Assembly (NCBI GenBank): GCA_016297495.1
Contig: JAEDGN010000053.1
Coordinates: forward strand, 1 to 13,906
Direction: 5' to 3'
Source of the DNA: Coprococcus sp.
Lineage (GTDB): Bacteria; Bacillota; Clostridia; Lachnospirales; Lachnospiraceae
Length of the DNA stretch: 13,906 bases
The notes beneath the pieces were generated by a model. It was not told where the DNA came from, did not search any database, and was given only the letters and a program-made list of their open reading frames with translations. The position numbers and the translations under genes were made by a program. Positions 1-7,066 of the stretch are shown here, one piece after another (positions within the stretch are counted from its first letter, which is position 1; every line of letters begins with the position of its first letter).

Positions 1-1014
1 CATGAACATAGCCACGGCCATCATCATGCCCATGTTCACCGTAATATCCATGATGTTTTTGCGGTGATTGACCGATTGGAGAATGAGCATGTAAAGAATC
101 TGGCCAAAAAGATGTTTATGATCGTTGCGGAGGCTGAATCAAAGGCCCATGGTCTTCCGATTGACCAGGTTCATTTCCATGAAGTGGGTGCCATCGATTC
201 TATAGTTGATATTATCAGTGTGGCTGTATGTGTGGACAATCTGGGTGTGGATGATATTGTCGTGTCTGAGCTTTATGAGGGAAGCGGACATGTTCGTTGT
301 CAGCACGGCATGATGCCGGTTCCGGTACCTGCGACAGCGAATATTGTGGCAGCCAACCATTTGCCGATGAAGATAACAGACGCTCAGGGAGAGATGGTGA
401 CACCGACAGGAGCAGCTATTGCGGCAGCATTACGCACAACGGACAGGCTTCCGGAGAATTATCATCTTGTAAAGATCGGTCTTGGTGCAGGCAAGAAAGA
501 TTTTCCGAAGGCAAATGTTCTGAGAGCCATGCTGCTGGAGACGGCAGAACCTGCGGCGGAGGCTGCTGCACAGGGAACAGGCGAGGATATCTGGAAACTG
601 GAAAGCAATATAGATGACTGTTCGGGCGAGGTTCTTGGTTATACAATGGACCGGCTGCTGGCCGCAGGAGCAAGAGATGTCTACTATCTGCCTATATATA
701 TGAAGAAAAATCGTCCGGCCTATATGCTGGGAGTATTATGTACCCGCGACAGGATAGAGAAAATGGAAGATATTATTTTCAGTGAGACGACGACCATCGG
801 TATCCGTAAATACCCGGTAGAGCGGACGATCCTTCAACGCCGCGCGGCAAAAGCAAAGACTGTTTATGGTGCGGTAGAGCTGAAGATTTGTGAGAAGGAC
901 GGCAATATTTACCGTTATCCTGAATATGAAAGTGTAAAAGCAGTCTGTGAGGCGGCCGGTGTTCCGTTTAAAATCGTTTATCAGGCAGCCTGCGAAGCAG
1001 ATGTAACGGAATAA
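1..1014 (+). CDS. larC: LarC nickel-insertion protein (NPN cofactor synthesis), 5' end cut off
   Basis: The reading frame is open from base 1, so the N-terminus lies outside the window; 337 residues are visible. LarC is the CTP-dependent cyclometallase that inserts nickel into pyridinium-3,5-bisthiocarboxylate mononucleotide, the last step of NPN cofactor synthesis. The visible part opens with a histidine-rich stretch (nine His in the first 17 residues), the presumed Ni-binding loop of the family. The conserved FHEVGAIDSIVDI block follows near visible residues 59-71, and the C-terminal domain has SNIDDCSGEVLGYTMDRLL and the KKNRPAYML block. N- and C-terminal domains (LarC1 and LarC2 in Lactobacillus plantarum, joined there by ribosomal frameshifting) are in one uninterrupted frame here. 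larE follows after 20 nt, indicating one operon. The in-frame GTG at 64 is internal, not the start. Identification is firm by motif and neighbour. Confidence 0.93.
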   Translation, partial: HEHSHGHHHAHVHRNIHDVFAVIDRLENEHVKNLAKKMFMIVAEAESKAHGLPIDQVHFHEVGAIDSIVDIISVAVCVDNLGVDDIVVSELYEGSGHVRCQHGMMPVPVPATANIVAANHLPMKITDAQGEMVTPTGAAIAAALRTTDRLPENYHLVKIGLGAGKKDFPKANVLRAMLLETAEPAAEAAAQGTGEDIWKLESNIDDCSGEVLGYTMDRLLAAGARDVYYLPIYMKKNRPAYMLGVLCTRDRIEKMEDIIFSETTTIGIRKYPVERTILQRRAAKAKTVYGAVELKICEKDGNIYRYPEYESVKAVCEAAGVPFKIVYQAACEADVTE

Positions 1015-1034
1015 AAATAAAGGGAGGTCCTGTA

Positions 1035-1844
1035 ATGGAAAATACAACTCGCTTATTGGATTACATGAAGAATATATGCAGCAGCGATGTGTGTGTTGCC
1101 TTTTCCGGTGGTGTGGACAGTTCTGTTATTTTAAAGGCAGCCTGTGAAGCGGCATCTCTTTTCGGGAAGAAGGTTTACGCGGTGACCTTTGAGACGAGAC
1201 TGCATCCGAAGGCTGATCTGCCTGAGGCAAAAAGGGTGGCAAAGGAAGCGGGGGCTCTGCATCATGTGATCTGCGTCAATGAGCTGGACAATCCGGCGAT
1301 TCTTAACAATCCGGTGGACAGATGTTATATCTGCAAGAAATATTTATTTGAACATCTGCTGGCATTTGCCCGGGAGAAGGGAATAAATACGGTATTGGAG
1401 GGGAACAATGCGGATGATCTGCTCGTATATCGTCCGGGAACCCGTGCGGTTCGTGAGCTTGGCGTTCTGAGTCCGCTGGCAGAGCTGGGAATTACAAAAG
1501 CCCAGGTCAGAGAGATGGCCGCAGAGATGGGCCTTTCCTGCGCCAGCCGTCCGTCATCGCCGTGCCTGGCTACAAGGCTTCCCTATGGAACAGAGATATC
1601 CTTTGAACTTCTGGAGAAGGTGGATGCCGGTGAAAGATGGATGCAGCAGCAGGGTTTTGCTGTTGTCCGTCTCAGGGTTCACGGTGACATTCTGCGCATA
1701 GAGGTTGAAAAGGAACGATTCGCAGAGTGTCTGGCAAAATCCCAGGATATTATCTGTAAAATGAAAGAGCTGGGATTTGCCTATATTACGCTGGATATGG
1801 AAGGGTTCCGTTCGGGAAGCATGGATATCAACATTCAAAAATAG
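1035..1844 (+). CDS. larE: LarE, ATP-dependent sulfur transferase of NPN cofactor synthesis (three-cysteine type)
   Basis: 269 residues, about the usual LarE length. LarE adenylates the carboxylates of the pyridinium biscarboxylate nucleotide made by LarB and converts them to thiocarboxylates, which LarC then loads with nickel. The N-terminal PP-loop is FSGGVDSS (residues 23-30). The active-site segment PCLATRLPYG holds Cys177, at the place of the sacrificial Cys176 of L. plantarum LarE. Cys97 and Cys100 form a CYIC pair; as I recall the L. plantarum protein, those positions are not cysteine there. Three cysteines at these places are the pattern of LarE proteins reported to carry a [4Fe-4S] cluster and transfer sulfur catalytically, so this is probably that type. 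The ATG at 1035 has AGGGAGG seven bases upstream. It ends 19 nt from a convergent gene with no hairpin between them. Confidence 0.93.
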   Translation: MENTTRLLDYMKNICSSDVCVAFSGGVDSSVILKAACEAASLFGKKVYAVTFETRLHPKADLPEAKRVAKEAGALHHVICVNELDNPAILNNPVDRCYICKKYLFEHLLAFAREKGINTVLEGNNADDLLVYRPGTRAVRELGVLSPLAELGITKAQVREMAAEMGLSCASRPSSPCLATRLPYGTEISFELLEKVDAGERWMQQQGFAVVRLRVHGDILRIEVEKERFAECLAKSQDIICKMKELGFAYITLDMEGFRSGSMDINIQK

Positions 1845-1863
1845 AATAGCAGACAGCAGACGG

Positions 1864-2238
1864 TCAGGATACGCAGGCAACGATTCTGTCATATTCTGCC
1901 GGACGGAAATGGACAATAAAATGCTGCTGCTGTTTCTGGGTGAGATAGTAGCAGGGAACATTTTTCATTCCAAGCGTTTCTGCCTTATAGAGACGGTGAT
2001 TGCCGTCAATCAGAAGCATATGTCCTTCTGACAGTTCAGCAACAACCAGAGGCTTTGAAATATCAGTGGCCATGGCCCGGGTATGGCTGACCCTGGATTC
2101 ATTGTGATCTGTCAGAAGACTGGTAGGCAGATAGCGTACAGTATAATTGTCGGGATGACTTTCTATGTCTTCAAGGATGGAAGTGATATCCCAGATTAAA
2201 ATGCCATTTTCAGTTGCAAAATGATATTTCTGTCTCAT
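1864..2238 (-). CDS. Stand-alone ParB/sulfiredoxin-superfamily domain protein, function unknown
   Basis: 124 residues and no other domain. The recognisable core lies at about residues 64-100: a short beta-rich segment (PLVVAEL), then LLIDGNHRLYKAETLG with DGNHR at 78-82, then VPCYYLT. This resembles the nucleotide-binding motif of the ParB N-terminal and sulfiredoxin superfamily, where a G-x-x-R segment contacts phosphate. There is no helix-turn-helix or dimerisation domain as in true chromosome-partition ParB, so a partition role is not supported. The ATG is preceded by AGGAGA (plus-strand 2248-2253) at nine bases. The gene lies downstream of the terminator at 2299-2329, so it should have its own promoter, though I see no convincing one. 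It converges on larE with a 19-nt gap. I cannot name a function. Confidence 0.75.
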   Translation of the reverse strand: MRQKYHFATENGILIWDITSILEDIESHPDNYTVRYLPTSLLTDHNESRVSHTRAMATDISKPLVVAELSEGHMLLIDGNHRLYKAETLGMKNVPCYYLTQKQQQHFIVHFRPAEYDRIVACVS

Positions 2239-2298
2239 ATGGGTGATTCTCCTGTTATAAAAATGAATATTGGTCTATGAATATCTGAAAAAAACAAA

Positions 2299-2329
2299 AA
2301 AAGGCAACGAATAGACTCCGTTGCCTTTT
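2299..2329 (-). terminator. Rho-independent terminator of the cpsB-like gene
   Basis: A perfect 11-bp stem (AAAAGGCAACG at 2299-2309 and CGTTGCCTTTT at 2319-2329) encloses a 9-nt loop. Read on the minus strand, the stem is followed by T7-G-T7 (plus-strand A-rich tract 2288-2302), a textbook intrinsic terminator. It lies about 95 bases past the stop codon of the minus-strand phosphatase gene and upstream of the next minus-strand gene, so it separates the two transcripts. Confidence 0.92.
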
Positions 2330-2422
2330 ATAAACTTATCATATCACAAAACTCATGGAAAGTGTTGCTAAAATCAAGAAAAAATTATAGATAAAATTAT
2401 CCAATTCTCACAGTTAAGCCGG

Positions 2423-3193
2423 TTATATTTTCCAATAGCGCTGTGCCTCAAATGGAAGAACGTCCGCCTGAATAATCGCTTCGTTTCTGCATATACGAAG
2501 CGGGTTATGGTTCATAAGACGGATAGCGGTTTCCTCCGAATACTGGCTGGATATGTACTGGCAGATTTCCCGCATATTGGGTGTGCGGATATGGGTTCTG
2601 TGCGCGTCACTGGCAATACAGGCAACAAGATGGTGGTCCAGCAGCATGTGGGCGGTCTCTTCAACCTGGCGTCCGAAGCTGCCAAGAAAGCTGCCTTTAT
2701 TGCACTGGAGGAGGCAGCCCATCTCTGTCCAGACAACAGCTGTCTGAGGCTGCTCAAAGATACAGTCATAGCGTTCCGGATGGGCGACTACCGGTGTCTT
2801 CCCGGATTGGAGAATCTCGCTCAGCCTGTCAGTCATCCATTGGGCATCTGCACCAAAATTGAATTCTACAAGCATATATCTCGAAAAGTTCAGGCCAATG
2901 ACCCTGCGCTCCCGAATCAGAGAGGATATGTCCGGCGTTGCGAAAATCTCCATGCCCGGCAGTACCTGAACGGGTATGCGGGCCTGTTCCAGAGCTCTTT
3001 TCAGTTCACTGAAAGCCCGCATCAGCTGAAGACTGTAATAATTGTCATAGTAATCAGGAATATTGCAGTGGGGAGTCATGATCAGGGTATCAACACCACT
3101 GGAAGCGGCGATGTCAGCCATATACAGGCTGTCTTCCAGAGATGGGGATCCGTCATCAATACCCGGCAATATATGAATATGTATATCAATCAT
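2423..3193 (-). CDS. cpsB: CpsB/CapC-family PHP-domain protein-tyrosine phosphatase
   Basis: 256 residues, the normal length of CpsB/YwqE metal-dependent tyrosine phosphatases, which in Firmicutes dephosphorylate the BY-type tyrosine kinase controlling capsule or exopolysaccharide assembly. All PHP metal-site motifs are visible: DIHIH (His5, His7), GIDDG (Asp14), TPHCN (His42), PGMEI (Glu82), VEF (Glu110), AHPER (His138) and SDAH (Asp196, His198), consistent with an active cytoplasmic metallophosphatase. The start is the ATG at 3193, with AAGGAG seven to eight bases upstream; the frame stays open further upstream but that extension has no ribosome site and is not family-like. No BY-kinase or Wzz-type chain-length regulator is in the window, so its partner is elsewhere. 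It is divergent from the polysaccharide export genes. Confidence 0.92.
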   Translation of the reverse strand: MIDIHIHILPGIDDGSPSLEDSLYMADIAASSGVDTLIMTPHCNIPDYYDNYYSLQLMRAFSELKRALEQARIPVQVLPGMEIFATPDISSLIRERRVIGLNFSRYMLVEFNFGADAQWMTDRLSEILQSGKTPVVAHPERYDCIFEQPQTAVVWTEMGCLLQCNKGSFLGSFGRQVEETAHMLLDHHLVACIASDAHRTHIRTPNMREICQYISSQYSEETAIRLMNHNPLRICRNEAIIQADVLPFEAQRYWKI

Positions 3194-3260
3194 TAAAAAC
3201 TCCTTAAAATGAAAACAGTTTGGTCTTATGATAACATAGATTAAATGATAAAAAAAGACA

Positions 3261-3272
3261 CAAATTATATCA
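3261..3272 (-). promoter_or_regulatory. Probable minus-strand promoter (extended -10) for the cpsB-like gene
   Basis: On the minus strand the sequence reads TTGATATAAT, an exact TATAAT (plus-strand 3264-3269) preceded by TG one base upstream, as in extended -10 promoters. The -35 region is poor. Transcription would begin about 60-65 bases before the ATG at 3193. This is a sequence-pattern call only. Confidence 0.5.
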
Positions 3273-3284
3273 ATGCTAAATCGG

Positions 3285-3313
3285 TTGATTTCTTGAAAAA
3301 GATATAGTATGAT
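3285..3313 (+). promoter_or_regulatory. Probable sigma-A promoter for the polysaccharide export genes
   Basis: TTGATT (3285-3290) and TATGAT (3308-3313) are separated by 17 bases, close to the TTGACA-17-TATAAT consensus. The start point would be near 3320, giving a leader of about 58 bases to the GTG start at 3378. It is the best plus-strand promoter in this 184-bp divergent intergenic region, and its -35 box is about 15 bp from the minus-strand -10 box. Confidence 0.6.
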
Positions 3314-3377
3314 TATCAATGAATATTTAAGAAATAAAGGCAAAGACTGAGTTTTCCGGTCTTGCGGGAGGGATAAA

Positions 3378-4160
3378 GTGAGTCGATTTATTGCAGACAC
3401 TAAGAAATACTGGAATTATACAGTGTATTCGGCAAAATCCCAGCTTAAAACAGAGGTTGCCAATTCATATCTGAACTGGCTCTGGTGGATTTTGGAGCCT
3501 TTTTGTTTTATGCTGATCTATGCGTTCATTTTTGGGTATATGCTTGACCGTAAGGAATTGTATTATAATATCTACATTTTCCTAGGATTGGCTATATGGG
3601 ACTTTTTTAACCGCTGTATTAAGAGCTCCGTGCGAATGGTGAAGAGGAATAAACCCATCGTATCGAAGGTATATCTGCCGAAGCATACGCTGATTATGTC
3701 CGATATGATGGTGAACGGCTTCAAGATGCTGATCTGTCTGATCATCGTATTTGGTATGATGATCTTTTACAGAGTACCGGTGGACTGGCATCTGATTTTC
3801 ATGGTGCCGATACTGGCAGTGAGTATACTGTTTACTTTCGGATGCTGCTGTATCCTTCTGCACCTTGGTGTTTTTATTGATGATATGGCCAATGTTATCA
3901 ATATTGTTCTGCGTTTTGTTTTTTATCTGACGGGTATTTTCTATAGTATTGAAGCGATATTGCCGCAGCCGTATGCGACTATACTGCTGAAGGGCAATCC
4001 GCTGGCCATGCTGATCAATGCGTTGAGACAATGCATGTTATATGAGCGTATGCCGGATTGGCCGCTGCTGCTTGTGTGGTTTGTGATATCTCTGCTGCTG
4101 GCTGCATTTGGTGTATGGAATATTTACAGAAATGAAAACACTTATGTGAAGGTAATCTAA
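3378..4160 (+). CDS. ABC-2 type polysaccharide/teichoic acid export permease (Wzm/TagG-like)
   Basis: 260 residues with about six hydrophobic segments (roughly 28-55, 62-80, 110-131, 138-166, 170-196, 232-252), the usual layout of the membrane subunit of Wzm-Wzt, KpsM-KpsT or TagG-TagH exporters that move undecaprenyl-linked glycans across the cytoplasmic membrane. The amphipathic N-terminal stretch and the NSYLNWLWWILEP motif entering the first membrane segment are typical of this family. The start is a GTG preceded by GGGAGG about five bases upstream. The ATPase gene begins one base after the stop codon, so the two are translated together and almost certainly form one transporter. The exact glycan cannot be told from the sequence. 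Confidence 0.88.
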   Translation: MSRFIADTKKYWNYTVYSAKSQLKTEVANSYLNWLWWILEPFCFMLIYAFIFGYMLDRKELYYNIYIFLGLAIWDFFNRCIKSSVRMVKRNKPIVSKVYLPKHTLIMSDMMVNGFKMLICLIIVFGMMIFYRVPVDWHLIFMVPILAVSILFTFGCCCILLHLGVFIDDMANVINIVLRFVFYLTGIFYSIEAILPQPYATILLKGNPLAMLINALRQCMLYERMPDWPLLLVWFVISLLLAAFGVWNIYRNENTYVKVI

Positions 4161-4161
4161 T

Positions 4162-4890
4162 ATGGAAGAATATGCAATTACAGTCAAAGATTTAAAGATT
4201 CGTTATAAAAGTGTACAGGCTTATTCGATTAAGAAGAGTCTTCTGCGTTTAAAAGGTGTGGAAGCCAAAGCTTTTGAAGCAGTCCGCGGTGTAAGCTTTC
4301 AGGTAAAGCAGGGGGAGATCCTTGGCATTACAGGGAAGAACGGCAGCGGTAAATCGACGCTGCTCAGAGCGCTGGCCAATATTTTCTCAGCTGATGAAGG
4401 AAGTATTGATCTTCATGGCCATTCTGTATCGCTGCTGGCCATAGGTGTCGGCTTCAAGAACGAATTGAGCGGCAGGGAAAATATTATGCTGTCCGGTATG
4501 CTCCTGGGCTTCAGTGAGAAGGAAGTGCTGGAGCGCATGGATGATATCATTGAATTCGCCGGTCTGGGTAAATTCATCGATATGCCGGTACGAACGTATT
4601 CAAGTGGTATGTACTCGAAACTGGCTTTTTCGATTACGGCAATTCTTGAGACGGATATTATGCTGATTGATGAGGTTCTGAGTGTCGGTGATGAAAAGTT
4701 TAAAAAGAAGAGCTACGCTAAGATGAAATCGCTGATTTCACAGAGGAACCGTACGGTTGTTATTGTATCCCATAATCTGAAGACCCTTGAGGAACTGTGT
4801 GACAGGGTTATGTGGATGCATGAAGGGGAGATCATGAAGATTGGCGAACCGAAGGCGGTCCTGAATGAATACAGAGAATTCATGAAATAG
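4162..4890 (+). CDS. ATP-binding subunit of the polysaccharide ABC exporter (Wzt/TagH/KpsT-like)
   Basis: 242 residues. Walker A GKNGSGKST is at 58-66, the ABC signature YSSGMYS at 146-152, Walker B IMLIDE at 166-171 and the H-loop histidine at 204 (VSHN). The insertion before Walker A (about residues 17-40) and the conserved IGVGFKNELSGRENI block (about 94-108) are typical of the polysaccharide-export branch. It ends just after the nucleotide-binding domain and lacks the C-terminal carbohydrate-binding domain of O-antigen Wzt, so it is more like KpsT or short TagH-type ATPases. It pairs with the permease directly upstream (one-base gap). A hairpin follows before the next gene. Confidence 0.92.
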   Translation: MEEYAITVKDLKIRYKSVQAYSIKKSLLRLKGVEAKAFEAVRGVSFQVKQGEILGITGKNGSGKSTLLRALANIFSADEGSIDLHGHSVSLLAIGVGFKNELSGRENIMLSGMLLGFSEKEVLERMDDIIEFAGLGKFIDMPVRTYSSGMYSKLAFSITAILETDIMLIDEVLSVGDEKFKKKSYAKMKSLISQRNRTVVIVSHNLKTLEELCDRVMWMHEGEIMKIGEPKAVLNEYREFMK

Positions 4891-4935
4891 AATAAAACCG
4901 GATCGAATGAACCGGGACAGCGCAGTGGGTAGAGG

Positions 4936-4978
4936 AGACAGCATCGTGTGGGGCAATGCCTGCACAATGCTGTCTTTT
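4936..4978 (+). terminator. Possible weak terminator or attenuator between the exporter and glycosyltransferase genes
   Basis: In the 105-bp gap, AGACAGCATCGTG (4936-4948) pairs with CACAATGCTGTCT (4963-4975) with one mismatch, giving a 13-position stem with a 14-nt loop that can itself form a small GGC/GCC stem. Only four T residues follow (4975-4978), so termination is probably partial. The ribosome site of the next gene starts four bases later. It would let the glycosyltransferase and glf be expressed at a lower level than the exporter. Confidence 0.5.
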
Positions 4979-4995
4979 AATAAGGAGATGTAATT

Positions 4996-5961
4996 TTGGA
5001 AGAAGGCTTATTGTCGGTTATTATTCCGGCGTATAATGAAGAAGGACTGATTCACAAAGCGGCATCCGTCATTGGCGGGATATTGGATACGGCCGGTATC
5101 CCTTATGAATTGATATTTGTGAATGATGGGTCAAAAGACGGGACCTGGCAGTGTATACAGGAAACAGCCGAGATGAATGAAAGAGTAAGGGGCTTATGCT
5201 TCTCAAGAAATTTCGGCAAAGAATCAGCCATGTTTGCCGGTTTGTCGGAAGCCTCCGGCGATTGTGCCGTTGTGATAGATTGTGATCTGCAGCATCCGCC
5301 GGAAAAAATTGTCGAAATGTACCGGCTGTGGCAGAATGGCTATGAAGTGGTAGAAGGTGTAAAAAGCAGCCGCGGTCAGGAGAATCCGATGCATACTCTG
5401 GCTGCTGTATGTTTTTACAAAATTATTGGAAAGGCAGCAGGCTTTGATATGAGCAGGGCCTCCGATTTTAAGCTGTTGGACAGAAAGGCGGTCAATGTGC
5501 TTCTGAATATGAAGGAGAGAAATGCTTTTTTCAGGGCGCTGTCCTCCTGGGTCGGTTTTAAGACGGCATCAGTGGAGTTTGATGTACAGGAACGGACAGA
5601 AGGTGTTTCCAAGTGGTCCGTCTGGGCTCTGGTGAAGTATGCCCTGTCAAATATAACGTCGTTCTCTGCGGCGCCCATGCAGCTGGTAACCTTCCTTGGT
5701 ATGGTGATGCTGGTCGTATCACTGGTGATGGGAAGTATCGCTGTCTATCAGAAAATATCGGGGATTGCCCTGGGAGGCTTTACGACAGTAATTATCATTC
5801 AGCTTTTTACAGGCAGTATTATTATGATTAGTCTTGGAATTATTGGTTATTATATTGCCAGAATTTATGATGAAGTAAAAGGAAGACCAAGATTTATTAT
5901 ATCATCCACCTGCGGAACCAGACCGGGACAGAAGGATGAGAAGGAAGGAAAGGGAGAATAG
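4996..5961 (+). CDS. GT2-family membrane glycosyltransferase, GtrB/CsbB-like
   Basis: 321 residues. A cytoplasmic GT-A domain covers about 5-210: SVIIPAYNEE, FVNDGSKDGT, CFSRNFGKESAMFAGL and the metal-binding DCDLQHPPE (DxD at Asp95 and Asp97), then ASDFKLLDR. Two membrane helices follow at about 226-252 and 262-289. This is the architecture of GtrB, CsbB and ArnC, enzymes that put a sugar from a nucleotide donor onto undecaprenyl phosphate on the inner face of the membrane. The sugar cannot be read from the sequence; the adjacent glf makes UDP-galactofuranose a possible donor, which is inference. The start is a TTG with AAGGAG eight bases upstream; the nearby ATG at 4988 is followed at once by a stop. 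The stop codon is one base from the glf start, so they are co-translated. Confidence 0.88.
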   Translation: MEEGLLSVIIPAYNEEGLIHKAASVIGGILDTAGIPYELIFVNDGSKDGTWQCIQETAEMNERVRGLCFSRNFGKESAMFAGLSEASGDCAVVIDCDLQHPPEKIVEMYRLWQNGYEVVEGVKSSRGQENPMHTLAAVCFYKIIGKAAGFDMSRASDFKLLDRKAVNVLLNMKERNAFFRALSSWVGFKTASVEFDVQERTEGVSKWSVWALVKYALSNITSFSAAPMQLVTFLGMVMLVVSLVMGSIAVYQKISGIALGGFTTVIIIQLFTGSIIMISLGIIGYYIARIYDEVKGRPRFIISSTCGTRPGQKDEKEGKGE

Positions 5962-5962
5962 G

Positions 5963-7066
5963 ATGGCAGCATATGATTTTTTAATTGTAGGTTCAGGTTT
6001 ATTTGGCGCAGTATTTGCTCATGAAGCGATGAAAAAGGGAAAGAAATGTCTTGTGCTTGAGAAAAGAGGGCATGTTGGCGGCAATATTTATACAGAAGAA
6101 GTGGAGGGGATTCAGGTTCACCGTTATGGCGCGCATATTTTCCATACAAGTAATAAGGAAGTGTGGGATTATATTCAGCAGTTTGCGGAATTCAATCGTT
6201 ATACCAACTCACCGATTGCCAGATACGGGGATGAACTGTATAATCTTCCTTTTAATATGAATACTTTTTCTAAGATGTGGGGAATTGCCACACCTGCCGA
6301 AGCAAAAGCGAAGATTCAGGAACAGGTGGCTGAGGCCGGCATCACAGAGCCAAGGAATCTGGAGGAACAGGCCCTGAGTCTTGTGGGACGGGATATTTAT
6401 GAAAAACTGGTCAAGGGCTACACAGAGAAGCAGTGGGGACGCCGGGCGACAGAACTTCCTTCGTTCATTATTAAGAGACTGCCGGTACGCCTGACCTATG
6501 ATAATAATTACTTTAATGATAAATATCAGGGTATTCCGGTGGGTGGTTACACACAGATCATTGAAAAAATGCTGGAAGGTGCGGAAGTATGTCTGAATAC
6601 GGATTTTCTGTCGGATAAAGAAGGCTTCTCGGCACTGGCAGATAAAATCATCTATACAGGCATGATCGATGCGTATTTTGATTATTCTCTGGGAGAACTG
6701 GAGTACAGAAGTCTTCGTTTTGAGGATGAGATTCTGGATACGGACAATTATCAGGGCAATGCCGTGGTCAATTATACGGAATATGAGATACCGTTTACCC
6801 GCATCATTGAGCATAAGCATTTTGAATACGGCACACAGCCGAAGACAGTTATTACCCGTGAATATCCGCAGGTATGGCATCATGGTGATGAGCCGTATTA
6901 TCCGATGAATGATGAAAAGAATAATACCCTCTATAAAAAATACCGTGAATTGGCAGAGAAGGAAGAAAAAATTATTTTCGGCGGCAGGCTGGGAATGTAT
7001 CAGTACTTTGATATGCACAATGTTGTCGCGGAAGCATTGAAGTGCGCGGAGCAGTATGTGGGATAA
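5963..7066 (+). CDS. glf: UDP-galactopyranose mutase
   Basis: 367 residues, the usual bacterial length. Glf is a flavoenzyme that interconverts UDP-galactopyranose and UDP-galactofuranose, supplying the precursor for galactofuranose in surface glycans. The N-terminal FAD-binding fold shows LIVGSGLFG (residues 7-15) and VLEKRGHVGGN. YGAHIFHTSNKEVW, KGYTEKQWG and the C-terminal GGRLGMYQYFDM are family signatures. I chose the ATG at 5963, giving the canonical MAAYDFLIVG start with AAAGGGAG just upstream; an in-frame ATG at 5936 would overlap the upstream gene by 26 bases and add nine basic residues. No dedicated galactofuranosyltransferase follows. The last codons and the stop lie at the left edge of the palindrome at 7062-7240. 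Confidence 0.95.
   Translation: MAAYDFLIVGSGLFGAVFAHEAMKKGKKCLVLEKRGHVGGNIYTEEVEGIQVHRYGAHIFHTSNKEVWDYIQQFAEFNRYTNSPIARYGDELYNLPFNMNTFSKMWGIATPAEAKAKIQEQVAEAGITEPRNLEEQALSLVGRDIYEKLVKGYTEKQWGRRATELPSFIIKRLPVRLTYDNNYFNDKYQGIPVGGYTQIIEKMLEGAEVCLNTDFLSDKEGFSALADKIIYTGMIDAYFDYSLGELEYRSLRFEDEILDTDNYQGNAVVNYTEYEIPFTRIIEHKHFEYGTQPKTVITREYPQVWHHGDEPYYPMNDEKNNTLYKKYRELAEKEEKIIFGGRLGMYQYFDMHNVVAEALKCAEQYVG

Noticed and set aside
1035..1844. larE as GMP synthetase, MnmA or another PP-loop enzyme
   Set aside because: The PCLATRLPYG segment and linkage to larC are specific to LarE.
1864..2238. Chromosome-partition ParB or a plasmid/phage module
   Set aside because: There is no helix-turn-helix, parA or parS-like repeat, and the protein is far too short.
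2507..3196. Plus-strand open frame opposite the cpsB-like gene
   Set aside because: The minus-strand frame has every PHP metal-site motif, a ribosome site and a terminator; the plus frame has none of these.
3194..3400. N-terminal extension of the cpsB-like protein to 3400
   Set aside because: The extra residues are hydrophobic and unlike the family, have no ribosome site, and would cover the divergent promoters; ATG 3193 with AAGGAG gives the canonical start.
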